In this document: in pieces, positions 51,458 to 59,537 of the stretch
Layout of the letters: each line of letters begins with the position of its first letter
Numbering within the stretch: position 1 is the first letter of the stretch
Assembly (NCBI GenBank): GCA_947464275.1
Contig: CANHVU010000004.1
Location: 62,001-126,000, forward strand
DNA: 64,000 nucleotides
DNA from: Bacteroidota bacterium
GTDB lineage: Bacteria; Bacteroidota; Bacteroidia; UKL13-3
Reading direction: 5' to 3'
Notes under the pieces: model-generated
Databases searched by the model: none
The model's input: the letters and a program-made list of their open reading frames with translations, nothing else
What the model was told of the DNA's origin: nothing
Made by a program: the position numbers and the translations under genes

Positions 51458-52288
51458 CTAAATTGTCAAAATTTCATTTACCCTCACCCCTTTTTCTGTT
51501 TGATGTACCGAGCACATTTCGTTAAAAGGATCGTGTTCAAAATACAATAAATAATTGTTTTCAGCAGCAGTATTTAGTATAGAAACTTTTTCTTTCATGG
51601 TATCTAACGGACGCACATCGTAACCCATTACGTAAGGTGTAGGTATATGCGCCATAGTTGGAATTACATCTGCTAAATAAATTAGTTTGGTATCTTTATA
51701 TGGCACAATTGGGTGCATCATATTATTGGTATGGCCAATGGTATAAAGTAAATCAATGTCGTTATGAAATTTTTCGCCTGCTTTGAGTAGTTTTAATTGA
51801 CCGCTTTCTTCAATTGGTAAAATATTTTCCTTTAAAAAACTGGCTTTTTCGCGCGGATTTGGAGCAATGGCTTCTTGCCAATGCGCATCAGCAATCCAAT
51901 AAGTTGCATTTTTAAAAGTAGTTTCGTACTTGGTTCTATCGTTATTCCATTTGATACTTCCACCGCAATGATCAAAATGAAGATGTGTTAAAACCATATC
52001 GGTAATATCGTTTACACTAAAACCATGAGCAGCCAACGATTTTTCTAAAGTAAAATCGCCATGCATATAATAATGACCAAAGAATTTATCATCCTGTTTA
52101 TTGCCCATTCCATTATCAATTAAAATAAGCCTATTGCCATCTTCAATTAATAAGCAGCGCATGGCTAAACTAATCATATTGTTTTCATCGGCAGGGTTTA
52201 GTTTATTCCAAATTGATTTAGGAACAACGCCAAACATGGCTCCTCCATCTAATTTAAATCGGCCGGTTTCTATGCTGTATAAGTTCAT
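51458..52288 (-). CDS. MBL-fold metallo-hydrolase
   Basis: A 276-residue metallo-beta-lactamase-fold enzyme. VLTHLHFDHCGGSIKWN is the HxHxDH metal motif (about residues 100-116); LLYTIGHTNNMMHPIV supplies the next His, LIYLADVIPTMAHIP the bridging Asp and LYFEHDPFNEM the final His. The N-terminal GAMFGVVPKSIWNKL is seen in members acting on lactones or small thioesters, such as quorum-quenching-type and AHL-lactonase-like proteins, but this is not enough to name a substrate. Full metal ligand set is present, so it should be active. Confidence 0.88.
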   Translation of the reverse strand: MNLYSIETGRFKLDGGAMFGVVPKSIWNKLNPADENNMISLAMRCLLIEDGNRLILIDNGMGNKQDDKFFGHYYMHGDFTLEKSLAAHGFSVNDITDMVLTHLHFDHCGGSIKWNNDRTKYETTFKNATYWIADAHWQEAIAPNPREKASFLKENILPIEESGQLKLLKAGEKFHNDIDLLYTIGHTNNMMHPIVPYKDTKLIYLADVIPTMAHIPTPYVMGYDVRPLDTMKEKVSILNTAAENNYLLYFEHDPFNEMCSVHQTEKGVRVNEILTI

Positions 52289-52367
52289 TTTGAGTGTTAA
52301 AGTGTTGAAGTTGTGAAGTGTTTATGTTTGGAAAGTGTTGAAGTGTTAATGTTGGATGGTTGGATTG
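52289..52367 (+). repeat. GTGTTGAAGTGTTAATGTTG-type simple repeat
   Basis: A 79-base spacer made of degenerate GTGTT(G/A)AAGTG words ending in TTGTTATATTGTTATATTGTT (52365-52385, running into the truB 3' end). It is non-coding slippage-prone sequence of the same sort as 51209-51290. Confidence 0.6.
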
Positions 52368-53114
52368 TTATATTGTTATATTGTTTTCATTATTATTTTC
52401 TAAAAATTCTTCGATGGTAACTGAATTTTGCAAATTATAATCTCCGCTTGCTGTTCGGCAAAGTGAATTTAAATGTGCGCCATTATTTAGTTTTTTGCCA
52501 AAGTCATAAGCAATACTACGAATATAAGTTCCTTTACTACAATTTATTTTAAAGTAAACCAAAGGCAATTCAATGGCAGTTATTTCAAAATTATGAATGG
52601 TAATTGGCCTTGGATTTAATTCTATTTCCTGGCCTTTTCTTGCAGCATCATAAGCTCTTTGTCCGTCTTTTTTTATAGCAGAAAATACAGGAGGTAATTG
52701 CAATTGTTCGCCAACAAAACTTTTAGCTGTAGCTTCAATCATTTCATTGGTAATTCCGCTAATATCATAGGTTTCGTTTACTTCTGTTTCCTTATCGTAA
52801 CTAGGTGTGGTTGCTCCTAAAAATATGCTGCCTGTATATTCCTTTTCAGTAGCCATGTATTGGTCAATATTTTTGGTTTCCTTTCCAATACAAATAATTA
52901 ATAAGCCGGTAGCCAACGGATCTAAGGTGCCTGCATGACCTACTTTTATTTTCTTTTTGCCAACATTATTAGCTTTTAAAGTTTCTATATGAAACTTGGT
53001 AATGGCGTACCTTAATTTATTAACTACCTGAAAACTTGTCCAACCTAATGGTTTGTTTACCAACACTACATCTTGTAATGGATTAATAGAAACAATTGTT
53101 TTACTTTTTTGCAT
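52368..53114 (-). CDS. truB: tRNA pseudouridine(55) synthase TruB
   Basis: A 248-residue TruB. The catalytic Asp65 is in VGHAGTLDPLATGLLIICIG; VNKPLGWTSFQVVNKLRY, PPVFSAIKKDGQRAYDAARKG and INCSKGTYIRSIAYDFG are the other family blocks. It makes pseudouridine 55 in the T-loop of tRNAs. I chose the ATG at 53114; an in-frame TTG one codon earlier is less likely. It lies 14 bases downstream of ftsK. The C-terminal PUA part is reduced, as in many Bacteroidota. Confidence 0.95.
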   Translation of the reverse strand: MQKSKTIVSINPLQDVVLVNKPLGWTSFQVVNKLRYAITKFHIETLKANNVGKKKIKVGHAGTLDPLATGLLIICIGKETKNIDQYMATEKEYTGSIFLGATTPSYDKETEVNETYDISGITNEMIEATAKSFVGEQLQLPPVFSAIKKDGQRAYDAARKGQEIELNPRPITIHNFEITAIELPLVYFKINCSKGTYIRSIAYDFGKKLNNGAHLNSLCRTASGDYNLQNSVTIEEFLENNNENNITI

Positions 53115-53128
53115 CAAATATTTTTATT

Positions 53129-55678
53129 TTATAAATGTTTCAATCTTTCCTCTAATTCAATAATATCAACTATTAAAACTTCACGAGCTTTACTACCTTT
53201 AAACGGACCAACAATTCCTGCTTTTTCTAATTGATCAATTAATCTTCCTGCACGGTTATAGCCTAAGTTTAGTTTACGTTGTAATAATGATGTTGACCCT
53301 TGTTGACTTGAAACAATTAAGTGAGCTGCTTCATTAAAAAGTTCATCTTTATCTTTGCTATCAAACATTTCACCTCCACCAAAATCTTCACCTTCTACGC
53401 TGTACAAAGGCAATAAGTATGGCTCATTTCCATTTTGACTACCAATAAAATCTGCAATTCTTTCCACTTCAGGTGTATCAACAAAAGCACATTGAATACG
53501 CACCAAATCGTTTCCATTGCTAAATAACATATCACCTTTTCCTATTAATTGATCTGCACCATTTGCATCTAAAATAGTTCTTGAGTCAATTTTTTGAGAA
53601 ACCCTAAATGCTAACCTTGCAGGGAAATTGGCCTTAATAGTACCAGTAATAATATTTACCGAAGGGCGTTGAGTAGCTAAAATTAAATGAATACCAATAG
53701 CACGCGCTAACTGTGCCAAACGAGCAATTGGTAACTCTACTTCCTTACCTGCTGTCATCATCAAATCAGCTAACTCATCAATAACCACAACTATATAAGG
53801 TAAAAAACGATGTGCCAACTTATCGGTTGGAACCAAACGCCTGCTTAAAAACTTGGCATTGTATTCTTTTAAGTTTCTAACTTGCGCATCTTTTAATAAA
53901 TCGTAACGCTCATCCATTTCTTTACATAATGAATTTAATGTATTTACTACCAATTTAGTATCAGTAATAATTGCATCAGCATCACCAGGAATTTTAGCTA
54001 AGAAATGGCGTTCGATGGTTTTATATATATTTAACTCTACCTTTTTAGGATCTACCAATACAAACTTAATTTGAGATGGATGTTTTTTATACAATAACGA
54101 AACCAAAATAGCATTTAAACCAACCGACTTACCCTGACCTGTAGCACCTGCCATTAATAAATGTGGCATTTTAGCTAAATCAGCTACAAACACTTCGTTC
54201 GAAATGGTTTTTCCAAAAGCTATTGGTAAATCCATATCAGAGTTAATAAACTTAGCCGATGAAATTAAACTACGCATAGGCACCATAGCAGGATTAGAAT
54301 TTGGCACTTCAATACCAATAGTTCCTTTACCTGGAATTGGTGCAATAATCCTAATTCCTAAAGCCGCTAAACTTAAGGCAATATCATCTTCTAAGTTTTT
54401 AATTTTGGCAATTCTAACACCATCTTGCGGTATAATTTCATATAAAGTAACAGTTGGACCAACGGTTGCCGATATTTTTTTAATTCCAATGCTATAATTT
54501 TTAAGTGTTTCCTCAATCATTCGAGTTTTTTCACTCAACTCGTTGGTATCCATTTTCGATTTATTTTCACCATAATCGGTTAATAAATCAATGGTTGGAA
54601 ACTTGTATCCACTAAATTCTAAAGTTGGATCATAAGCTTCATCTATACCAAAATGTTTTTTATGAGCGGGCAAAACTTCCTCTTCTTCTTCCGGTAAATC
54701 TTTTACTTCTAAAATTAAACCACTATCAGTTTTTAAAGGTTGTTCTACAGGTTCTGCCTGCTTTGCAATAATTGGAGGGTCAATAAATGCAGGAATTTCA
54801 GGAGCTTGTTCATCTGTAGGAAATTCTTCAATTACAGTATTTTTCAAATCTTCCATTGGACGTTCAACCAATATAAAATCTTCCTCTTTTAAAGGAGGTA
54901 AATCCAAATTATCGGCAATGGTTATGGCTCCTTCAACTATATTGGTTTTAACTTTTTCTTCCTCCTTTTCAGATTGATTTGCGGCTAAACCGTTTTCAAA
55001 AATATGTTCTGATTTTAACTTCACACCGGGGTGATAAAACTCTATATTAAATATTGCAACTGCGAAAACTAAAATATAGGCTAATAAAAATAAAGTGGTC
55101 CCAATATTTCCTAACAAATTTTGCAAATAGATTATTCCAAAATGTCCAAATACGCCTCCTAAAATTTGGTATGATTGATTAAATACAAAACCCAATAACA
55201 ACGAAAGCCAAATAACAGCAAAAAAGGAATACCTTAAAGTTTTAAAAATAGGTATAGGCTGAAGTTTGGTTAGTAAATAAATGCCAATAGATGTAAAAAT
55301 TAAACAAAAAGCAAAAGAGGCTATTCCAAATCCTTTGTAAAAAAATACAAACCCAAGCCAAGCGCCCAACATGCCCAATGCATTTTGTGCTGCTTGTTCA
55401 TCAGCTAATTGAAAAAAACCAAATGTCATGGTTTTAACCAAGCTTTGGTCGGCTTGCCAAGTAAGCAAAAATGATAAACCAGCAATCAATAAAAACAATG
55501 AAAACAAAATCATGGTAATACCCAACGATTTTAAAAAACGTTCATCATTTAAAAACGAAAACAACTTTAAAGTACCTTTATTAGGGCTCTTAGTTGGTTT
55601 TTCCTTTTGTTCATCAGGCTCAGTAAAGTCATTTACATCGCCAAATAATATTTTATTTTCCTTAATTTTTTTTGCCAT
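53129..55678 (-). CDS. ftsK: DNA translocase FtsK/SpoIIIE
   Basis: An 849-residue septal DNA translocase. A cytoplasmic start (MAKKIKENKILFGDVNDF) precedes four membrane helices (about residues 48-210), then an acidic Pro/Glu linker (about 230-345). The motor has Walker A AGATGQGKSVGLNAIL (about 505-520), the Walker B stretch LPYIVVVIDELADLMM and HLILATQRPSVNIITG. The C-terminal gamma winged helix is LLQRKLNLGYNRAGRLIDQLEKAGIVG. It pumps chromosomal DNA across the closing septum and should engage polar motifs (KOPS). Length and order are normal. It is followed by truB. Confidence 0.95.
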   Translation of the reverse strand: MAKKIKENKILFGDVNDFTEPDEQKEKPTKSPNKGTLKLFSFLNDERFLKSLGITMILFSLFLLIAGLSFLLTWQADQSLVKTMTFGFFQLADEQAAQNALGMLGAWLGFVFFYKGFGIASFAFCLIFTSIGIYLLTKLQPIPIFKTLRYSFFAVIWLSLLLGFVFNQSYQILGGVFGHFGIIYLQNLLGNIGTTLFLLAYILVFAVAIFNIEFYHPGVKLKSEHIFENGLAANQSEKEEEKVKTNIVEGAITIADNLDLPPLKEEDFILVERPMEDLKNTVIEEFPTDEQAPEIPAFIDPPIIAKQAEPVEQPLKTDSGLILEVKDLPEEEEEVLPAHKKHFGIDEAYDPTLEFSGYKFPTIDLLTDYGENKSKMDTNELSEKTRMIEETLKNYSIGIKKISATVGPTVTLYEIIPQDGVRIAKIKNLEDDIALSLAALGIRIIAPIPGKGTIGIEVPNSNPAMVPMRSLISSAKFINSDMDLPIAFGKTISNEVFVADLAKMPHLLMAGATGQGKSVGLNAILVSLLYKKHPSQIKFVLVDPKKVELNIYKTIERHFLAKIPGDADAIITDTKLVVNTLNSLCKEMDERYDLLKDAQVRNLKEYNAKFLSRRLVPTDKLAHRFLPYIVVVIDELADLMMTAGKEVELPIARLAQLARAIGIHLILATQRPSVNIITGTIKANFPARLAFRVSQKIDSRTILDANGADQLIGKGDMLFSNGNDLVRIQCAFVDTPEVERIADFIGSQNGNEPYLLPLYSVEGEDFGGGEMFDSKDKDELFNEAAHLIVSSQQGSTSLLQRKLNLGYNRAGRLIDQLEKAGIVGPFKGSKAREVLIVDIIELEERLKHL

Positions 55679-56100
55679 TTTAACTAAACGAAAATAAGAT
55701 TATACGTGGTAACTTTTAGATGTTTTTTCTAAACAAAATCTATTTGTTGTATAATAATTGTATCAATTTTTTGATACAGTTGGCTAAATATTGGTTTGTG
55801 GTTTTATTATTATAAAATAGCTATTATATAGTTGATAGTTTTACACATGGAGGTTTTAATTTATTTTTACTAAAAGGTTGGTGAAAACAACAATAATAGT
55901 CAAGATTGAGTCATTCCGAAGGAATCTTCCTTCCTAACTTTTACCATTGAATTCAATAATAAATTTTGAATAAATCAATGTTTGTTTAAGTTCAAGGAGG
56001 ATTCCTACGGAATGACAATTTATTTTTGTTTTTAAAATTGCCTATTATTTGTGTTTTTACCAACGAGTTTGAACTTACTCTAATTCGGTTCGTGTGGACT
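55679..56100. other. Intergenic region upstream of ftsK
   Basis: A 422-base spacer, AT-rich, holding the large inverted repeat at 55910-56016 described separately and a TTGATACA-like imperfect palindrome near 55760. Nothing coding was found. The ftsK promoter should be in 55680-55800 but no clear box was identified. Confidence 0.5.
55910..56016. repeat. Long inverted repeat built from the GTCATTCCGNAGGAATC element
   Basis: Arm 1 at 55910-55932 (GTCATTCCGAAGGAATCTTC..) and arm 2 at 55994-56016 (..AGGATTCCTACGGAATGAC) are complementary over 23 bases with three mismatches, around a 61-base loop. Each arm is a copy of the element found within the composite repeats at 40.3-41.1 kb and 44.8-45.4 kb, here facing each other. 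A transcript would form a long stem. Confidence 0.8.
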
Positions 56101-56391
56101 CTATCGAGATAAAAAGTAAAGTGTTTCAGTTGCCAATTCTATTAATGAGGTGAAATACAGTTTCTCTTTTTTGTCTAATTGAGTAACTATTTTTTTTAAG
56201 TCCGCAGAACAATGCTCAAGCATTATAATTCTTTCAACTGTTAATAATCCTTTGTTAGTAATAAACTGCGAAACTAATCCCATTGTGTCTGAATCGAGTA
56301 AAACTAGGTCAATACCGAGAACTTCTTTTCCTTCTTCAGAAGGAAAAGGTTCTTCGTAAATTCTGTCAAACATATTTTTTATATGTTCCAA
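56101..56391 (-). CDS. Small protein of unknown function
   Basis: A 96-residue acidic helical protein (MEHIKNMFDRIYEEPFPSEEGKEVLGIDLVLLDSDTMGLVSQFI...). It has a clear start and no frameshift. The middle (GLLTVERIIMLEHCSADLKKIVTQL) is amphipathic, suggesting a helical bundle. I do not recognise a family. It stands alone between the inverted repeat and the gyrA terminator; coding composition supports a real gene, but a chance frame cannot be excluded. Confidence 0.6.
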   Translation of the reverse strand: MEHIKNMFDRIYEEPFPSEEGKEVLGIDLVLLDSDTMGLVSQFITNKGLLTVERIIMLEHCSADLKKIVTQLDKKEKLYFTSLIELATETLYFLSR

Positions 56392-56589
56392 TTTTGGTTG
56401 TCTATATTTAATTTGTTTATTAAAAATGCAATTAACTATCTTAACAAAAGTATTCTTTTATGTTACAAATACAATTTACTTTATATAGTGAATATTTCTA
56501 TCAAAAACGGTTTCAATGGAAAGGAGATGCCTTCTGCATGACGAATTTTGGAGACTACAAATCAAATATCCTAAACCAAATTTTTCCTA

Positions 56590-56626
56590 TAAAAAAACCT
56601 CCAAGGTTTTAGACTTGGAGGTTTTA
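56590..56626 (-). terminator. Intrinsic terminator of gyrA
   Basis: AAAACCTCCAAG at 56594-56605 pairs with CTTGGAGGTTTT at 56614-56625. On the minus strand the stem is followed by a run of T (A-run at 56591-56597 on +). It lies 19 bases past the gyrA stop. Confidence 0.9.
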
Positions 56627-56644
56627 ATTTATTGCACTTCCTAA

Positions 56645-59287
56645 TTATTCAGTAGGTGGTATTTCTTCTTCTTTAGAGCTTTCTTCTGCATTTGGATTTA
56701 TTTCCATATCATCCATTGCTCTATCGATAATAGTATTCATTAACTCTGAACCTTCGCTTGGTGGAATAACAGCTATAGGATTTCCGTTTTCATCTAACTC
56801 AACAGTTATAATTGGATTTCCATTTTCATCTAATTCCTCTTCATCGCCAGGTATGTAATTAATTTTAGCTACCGATGCTATTTCATCTTTATCGCCTATA
56901 TTAATTAAGCGTACTCCTTGAGTTACACGTCCTAATACACGTAAATCCTTCATGCTTAAACGTATGGTAATACCACTTTTGTTAATAATCATCACATCCA
57001 TGGTATCATCTACATCTTTAATAGCTACCAGTTTACCTGTTTTATCGGTAACATTCATAGCCATTACACCTTTTCCACCACGGTTAGTAATACGGTAATC
57101 TTCTACTTCACTGCGTTTACCCATTCCATTTTCAGAAACAACTAACACATTGGTTATTTTAGGATCTTCAATAGAAACCATTCCAACAACTTCATCACCA
57201 TCAGCCAAACGAATTGCCCTAACTCCTGTAGCACTTCTTCCCATTGGGCGAACTGTACTTTCATTAAAACGGATGGCTTTTCCTTCTCTACTTGCAATAA
57301 TAATTTCACAAGTACCATTGGTTAATCTAGCTTCTACTAAATGATCACCTTCGCGCACGTTCATTGAGTTAATACCATTTGCTCTAGGGCGACTATAAGC
57401 TTCTAAAGTTGTTTTCTTAATAGTTCCTTGTTGAGTTACCATAATTACATTCATTTGATTGATGTAATCAGGATCGCTTAAACTCTTAACATTTAAGAAT
57501 GCTTTTACTTTATCGTCAACTGGGATATTAATTAAATTTTGAATAGCACGTCCTTTGGTAGCTTTTTCGCCTTCGGGAATTTCGTAAACACGTAACCAGA
57601 AACAACGACCTTGCTCAGTAAATAACAATAAATAATTATGGTTAGTAGCCATAAATATGTGCTCTACAAAATCTTCTTGTCGTTTGGCTACTCCCCTACT
57701 TCCACGTCCACCGCGGGCTTGGGTGCGGTATTCGCTTAACGAAGTACGTTTAACATAACCCAAATGCGAAATAGTAATTACCACTTCTTCATCCGGAATT
57801 AAATCTTCCATACTCATTTCATTACCAACCATTTCAATTACACTACGTCTGTCATCGCCATATTTATCGCGCATTTCAGCTAGTTCATCTTTAATAATTT
57901 GGTAACGTAAAGTTTCGTTATTCAAAATTTCATTTAAATGAGCAATGGTTTTCATTAACTCATCGTACTCAGCTTTTATTTTATCGCGTTCAAGTCCTGT
58001 TAAACGTTGCAAACGCATATCTAAAATAGCTTTTGCTTGAATTTCAGAAAGCTTAAATGTTTCAATTAAACCATTTTTAGCTTCATCAGGAGTTTGCGAG
58101 TCGCGAATTAATTTTATTACTTGGTCTAAATGATCTAAAGCTATTAATAAACCTTCTAAAATATGTGCACGTTTTTCGGCTTCAGCTAATTCGTATTGTG
58201 TTCTACGAACAACCACATCATGTCTATGGGCCACAAAATGTTCAATTAAACCTTTTAGGTTTAACATTTCTGGGCGACCTTTAACCAAACAAACATTATT
58301 TACACTAAATGAAGTTTGTAATTGAGTAAATTTAAATAATTTATTTAAAACTACATTTGGAACTGCATCGCGTTTTAAGTCGTAAACAATGCGCATTCCA
58401 TCTCTATCACTCTCATCGCGCACATCGCTGATGCCTTCAATAACTTTTTCGTTAACTAAATCAGCAGTTTGTTTAATTAAAGTTGATTTATTTACTTGAT
58501 AAGGAATTTCATTAACTACTATTTGGTCTTTACCAGTTTTGCTAGTTTCAAAAACCGCTTTAGCACGCATTACAATTCTACCACGTCCAGTTTCAAAAGC
58601 ATCTTTTACACCTTCGTAACCATAAATGATACCGCCTGTAGGAAAATCTGGTGCTTTAATAAATTTCATTAACTCAGGAATGGTAATTTCCCTATTGTCA
58701 ATATAGGCAATAATTCCATTAATTGCTTCAGTTAAATTATGAGGAGCCATGTTAGTAGCCATACCTACTGCAATTCCCGATGCACCATTTACTAGCAAAT
58801 GAGGAATTTTAGCAGGCAATACGGTTGGTTCTTGCAAACTATCATCAAAGTTTGGACGGAAATCAACTGTATCTTTTTCAATATCATTTAAAAGCTCTTC
58901 AGCTATTTTCTTTAAGCGTGCTTCGGTATAACGCATAGCAGCAGGTGGATCTCCATCTACTGAACCAAAGTTACCTTGTCCATCCACTAAAGTGTAACGC
59001 ATGCTCCAATCTTGTGCCATACGCACCATGGTATCGTAAACCGATGAATCACCATGTGGATGGTATTTACCTAAAACCTCACCCACAATACGCGCTGATT
59101 TTTTGTGCGGACGATTAGAGGCTAAACCTAAATCGGTCATTCCGTACAAAACCCTGCGGTGTACTGGTTTTAATCCATCGCGCACATCAGGTAATGCGCG
59201 GCTAACAATAACCGACATCGAATAATCGATGTAAGCGGTTTTCATTTCATCTTCAATGTTAATGGGTATAATTCTGTCTTCTGCCAT
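56645..59287 (-). CDS. gyrA: DNA gyrase subunit A
   Basis: An 880-residue GyrA. The breakage-reunion domain has the catalytic Tyr120 in [10 protein letters not shown], and [19 protein letters not shown] (76-94) is the quinolone-determining region. Ser81 and Asp85 there match the sensitive-type Ser83 and Asp87 of E. coli. The C-terminal beta-pinwheel starts after about residue 500 and has [11 protein letters not shown], a GyrA-box variant, and repeated GDxxxG strands. The acidic tail contains a tandem peptide, ELDENGNPI, twice (about residues 825-847). It introduces negative supercoils with GyrB. Transcription runs from its own upstream region to the terminator at 56590. Confidence 0.97.
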   Translation of the reverse strand: MAEDRIIPINIEDEMKTAYIDYSMSVIVSRALPDVRDGLKPVHRRVLYGMTDLGLASNRPHKKSARIVGEVLGKYHPHGDSSVYDTMVRMAQDWSMRYTLVDGQGNFGSVDGDPPAAMRYTEARLKKIAEELLNDIEKDTVDFRPNFDDSLQEPTVLPAKIPHLLVNGASGIAVGMATNMAPHNLTEAINGIIAYIDNREITIPELMKFIKAPDFPTGGIIYGYEGVKDAFETGRGRIVMRAKAVFETSKTGKDQIVVNEIPYQVNKSTLIKQTADLVNEKVIEGISDVRDESDRDGMRIVYDLKRDAVPNVVLNKLFKFTQLQTSFSVNNVCLVKGRPEMLNLKGLIEHFVAHRHDVVVRRTQYELAEAEKRAHILEGLLIALDHLDQVIKLIRDSQTPDEAKNGLIETFKLSEIQAKAILDMRLQRLTGLERDKIKAEYDELMKTIAHLNEILNNETLRYQIIKDELAEMRDKYGDDRRSVIEMVGNEMSMEDLIPDEEVVITISHLGYVKRTSLSEYRTQARGGRGSRGVAKRQEDFVEHIFMATNHNYLLLFTEQGRCFWLRVYEIPEGEKATKGRAIQNLINIPVDDKVKAFLNVKSLSDPDYINQMNVIMVTQQGTIKKTTLEAYSRPRANGINSMNVREGDHLVEARLTNGTCEIIIASREGKAIRFNESTVRPMGRSATGVRAIRLADGDEVVGMVSIEDPKITNVLVVSENGMGKRSEVEDYRITNRGGKGVMAMNVTDKTGKLVAIKDVDDTMDVMIINKSGITIRLSMKDLRVLGRVTQGVRLINIGDKDEIASVAKINYIPGDEEELDENGNPIITVELDENGNPIAVIPPSEGSELMNTIIDRAMDDMEINPNAEESSKEEEIPPTE

Positions 59288-59314
59288 TTTATATTGTTTA
59301 AAACTACCTGTTTT

Positions 59315-59350
59315 GTAATTATTTAATACTAAATACTATTTAATAATTAC
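59315..59350. promoter_or_regulatory. Imperfect palindrome in the gyrA leader
   Basis: GTAATTATTTAA (59315-59326) and TTTAATAATTAC (59339-59350) are complementary except at one position, around a 12-base centre. It lies 28 to 63 bases upstream of the gyrA start, between promoter and gene. It may be an operator or a supercoiling-sensitive element; AT-richness makes chance possible. Confidence 0.35.
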
Positions 59351-59366
59351 AAAAACCGATAACATT

Positions 59367-59396
59367 CAAATATATATTATTTTACATTGTTTACAG
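59367..59396 (-). promoter_or_regulatory. Candidate gyrA promoter
   Basis: On the minus strand, CTG (59396-59394), a 19-base spacer and a perfect TATATTTG -7 box (59374-59367) match the Bacteroidota consensus apart from C for T at -33. Transcription would start about 75 bases before the gyrA ATG. Confidence 0.5.
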
Positions 59397-59446
59397 CTAT
59401 AAAATACCCACAATTTTTAGCTAAAATGTGGATTGTTTTAACTCAT

Positions 59447-59488
59447 CAAAAAAGCCCCTTAAAACATCAGTTTTAAGGGGCTTTTTAA
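59447..59488 (-). terminator. Strong intrinsic terminator after the M16 peptidase gene
   Basis: AAAAAGCCCCTTAAAAC (59449-59465) pairs with GTTTTAAGGGGCTTTTT (59470-59486) around ATCA, a perfect 17-base stem. It ends the minus-strand transcript 52 bases past the peptidase stop and separates it from the gyrA promoter. Its A/T flanks allow action in both directions. Confidence 0.93.
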
Positions 59489-59537
59489 ATCTAGAAATCC
59501 GGAAATCAATCAATCTCCAAATCTCTAAATAAATAAA

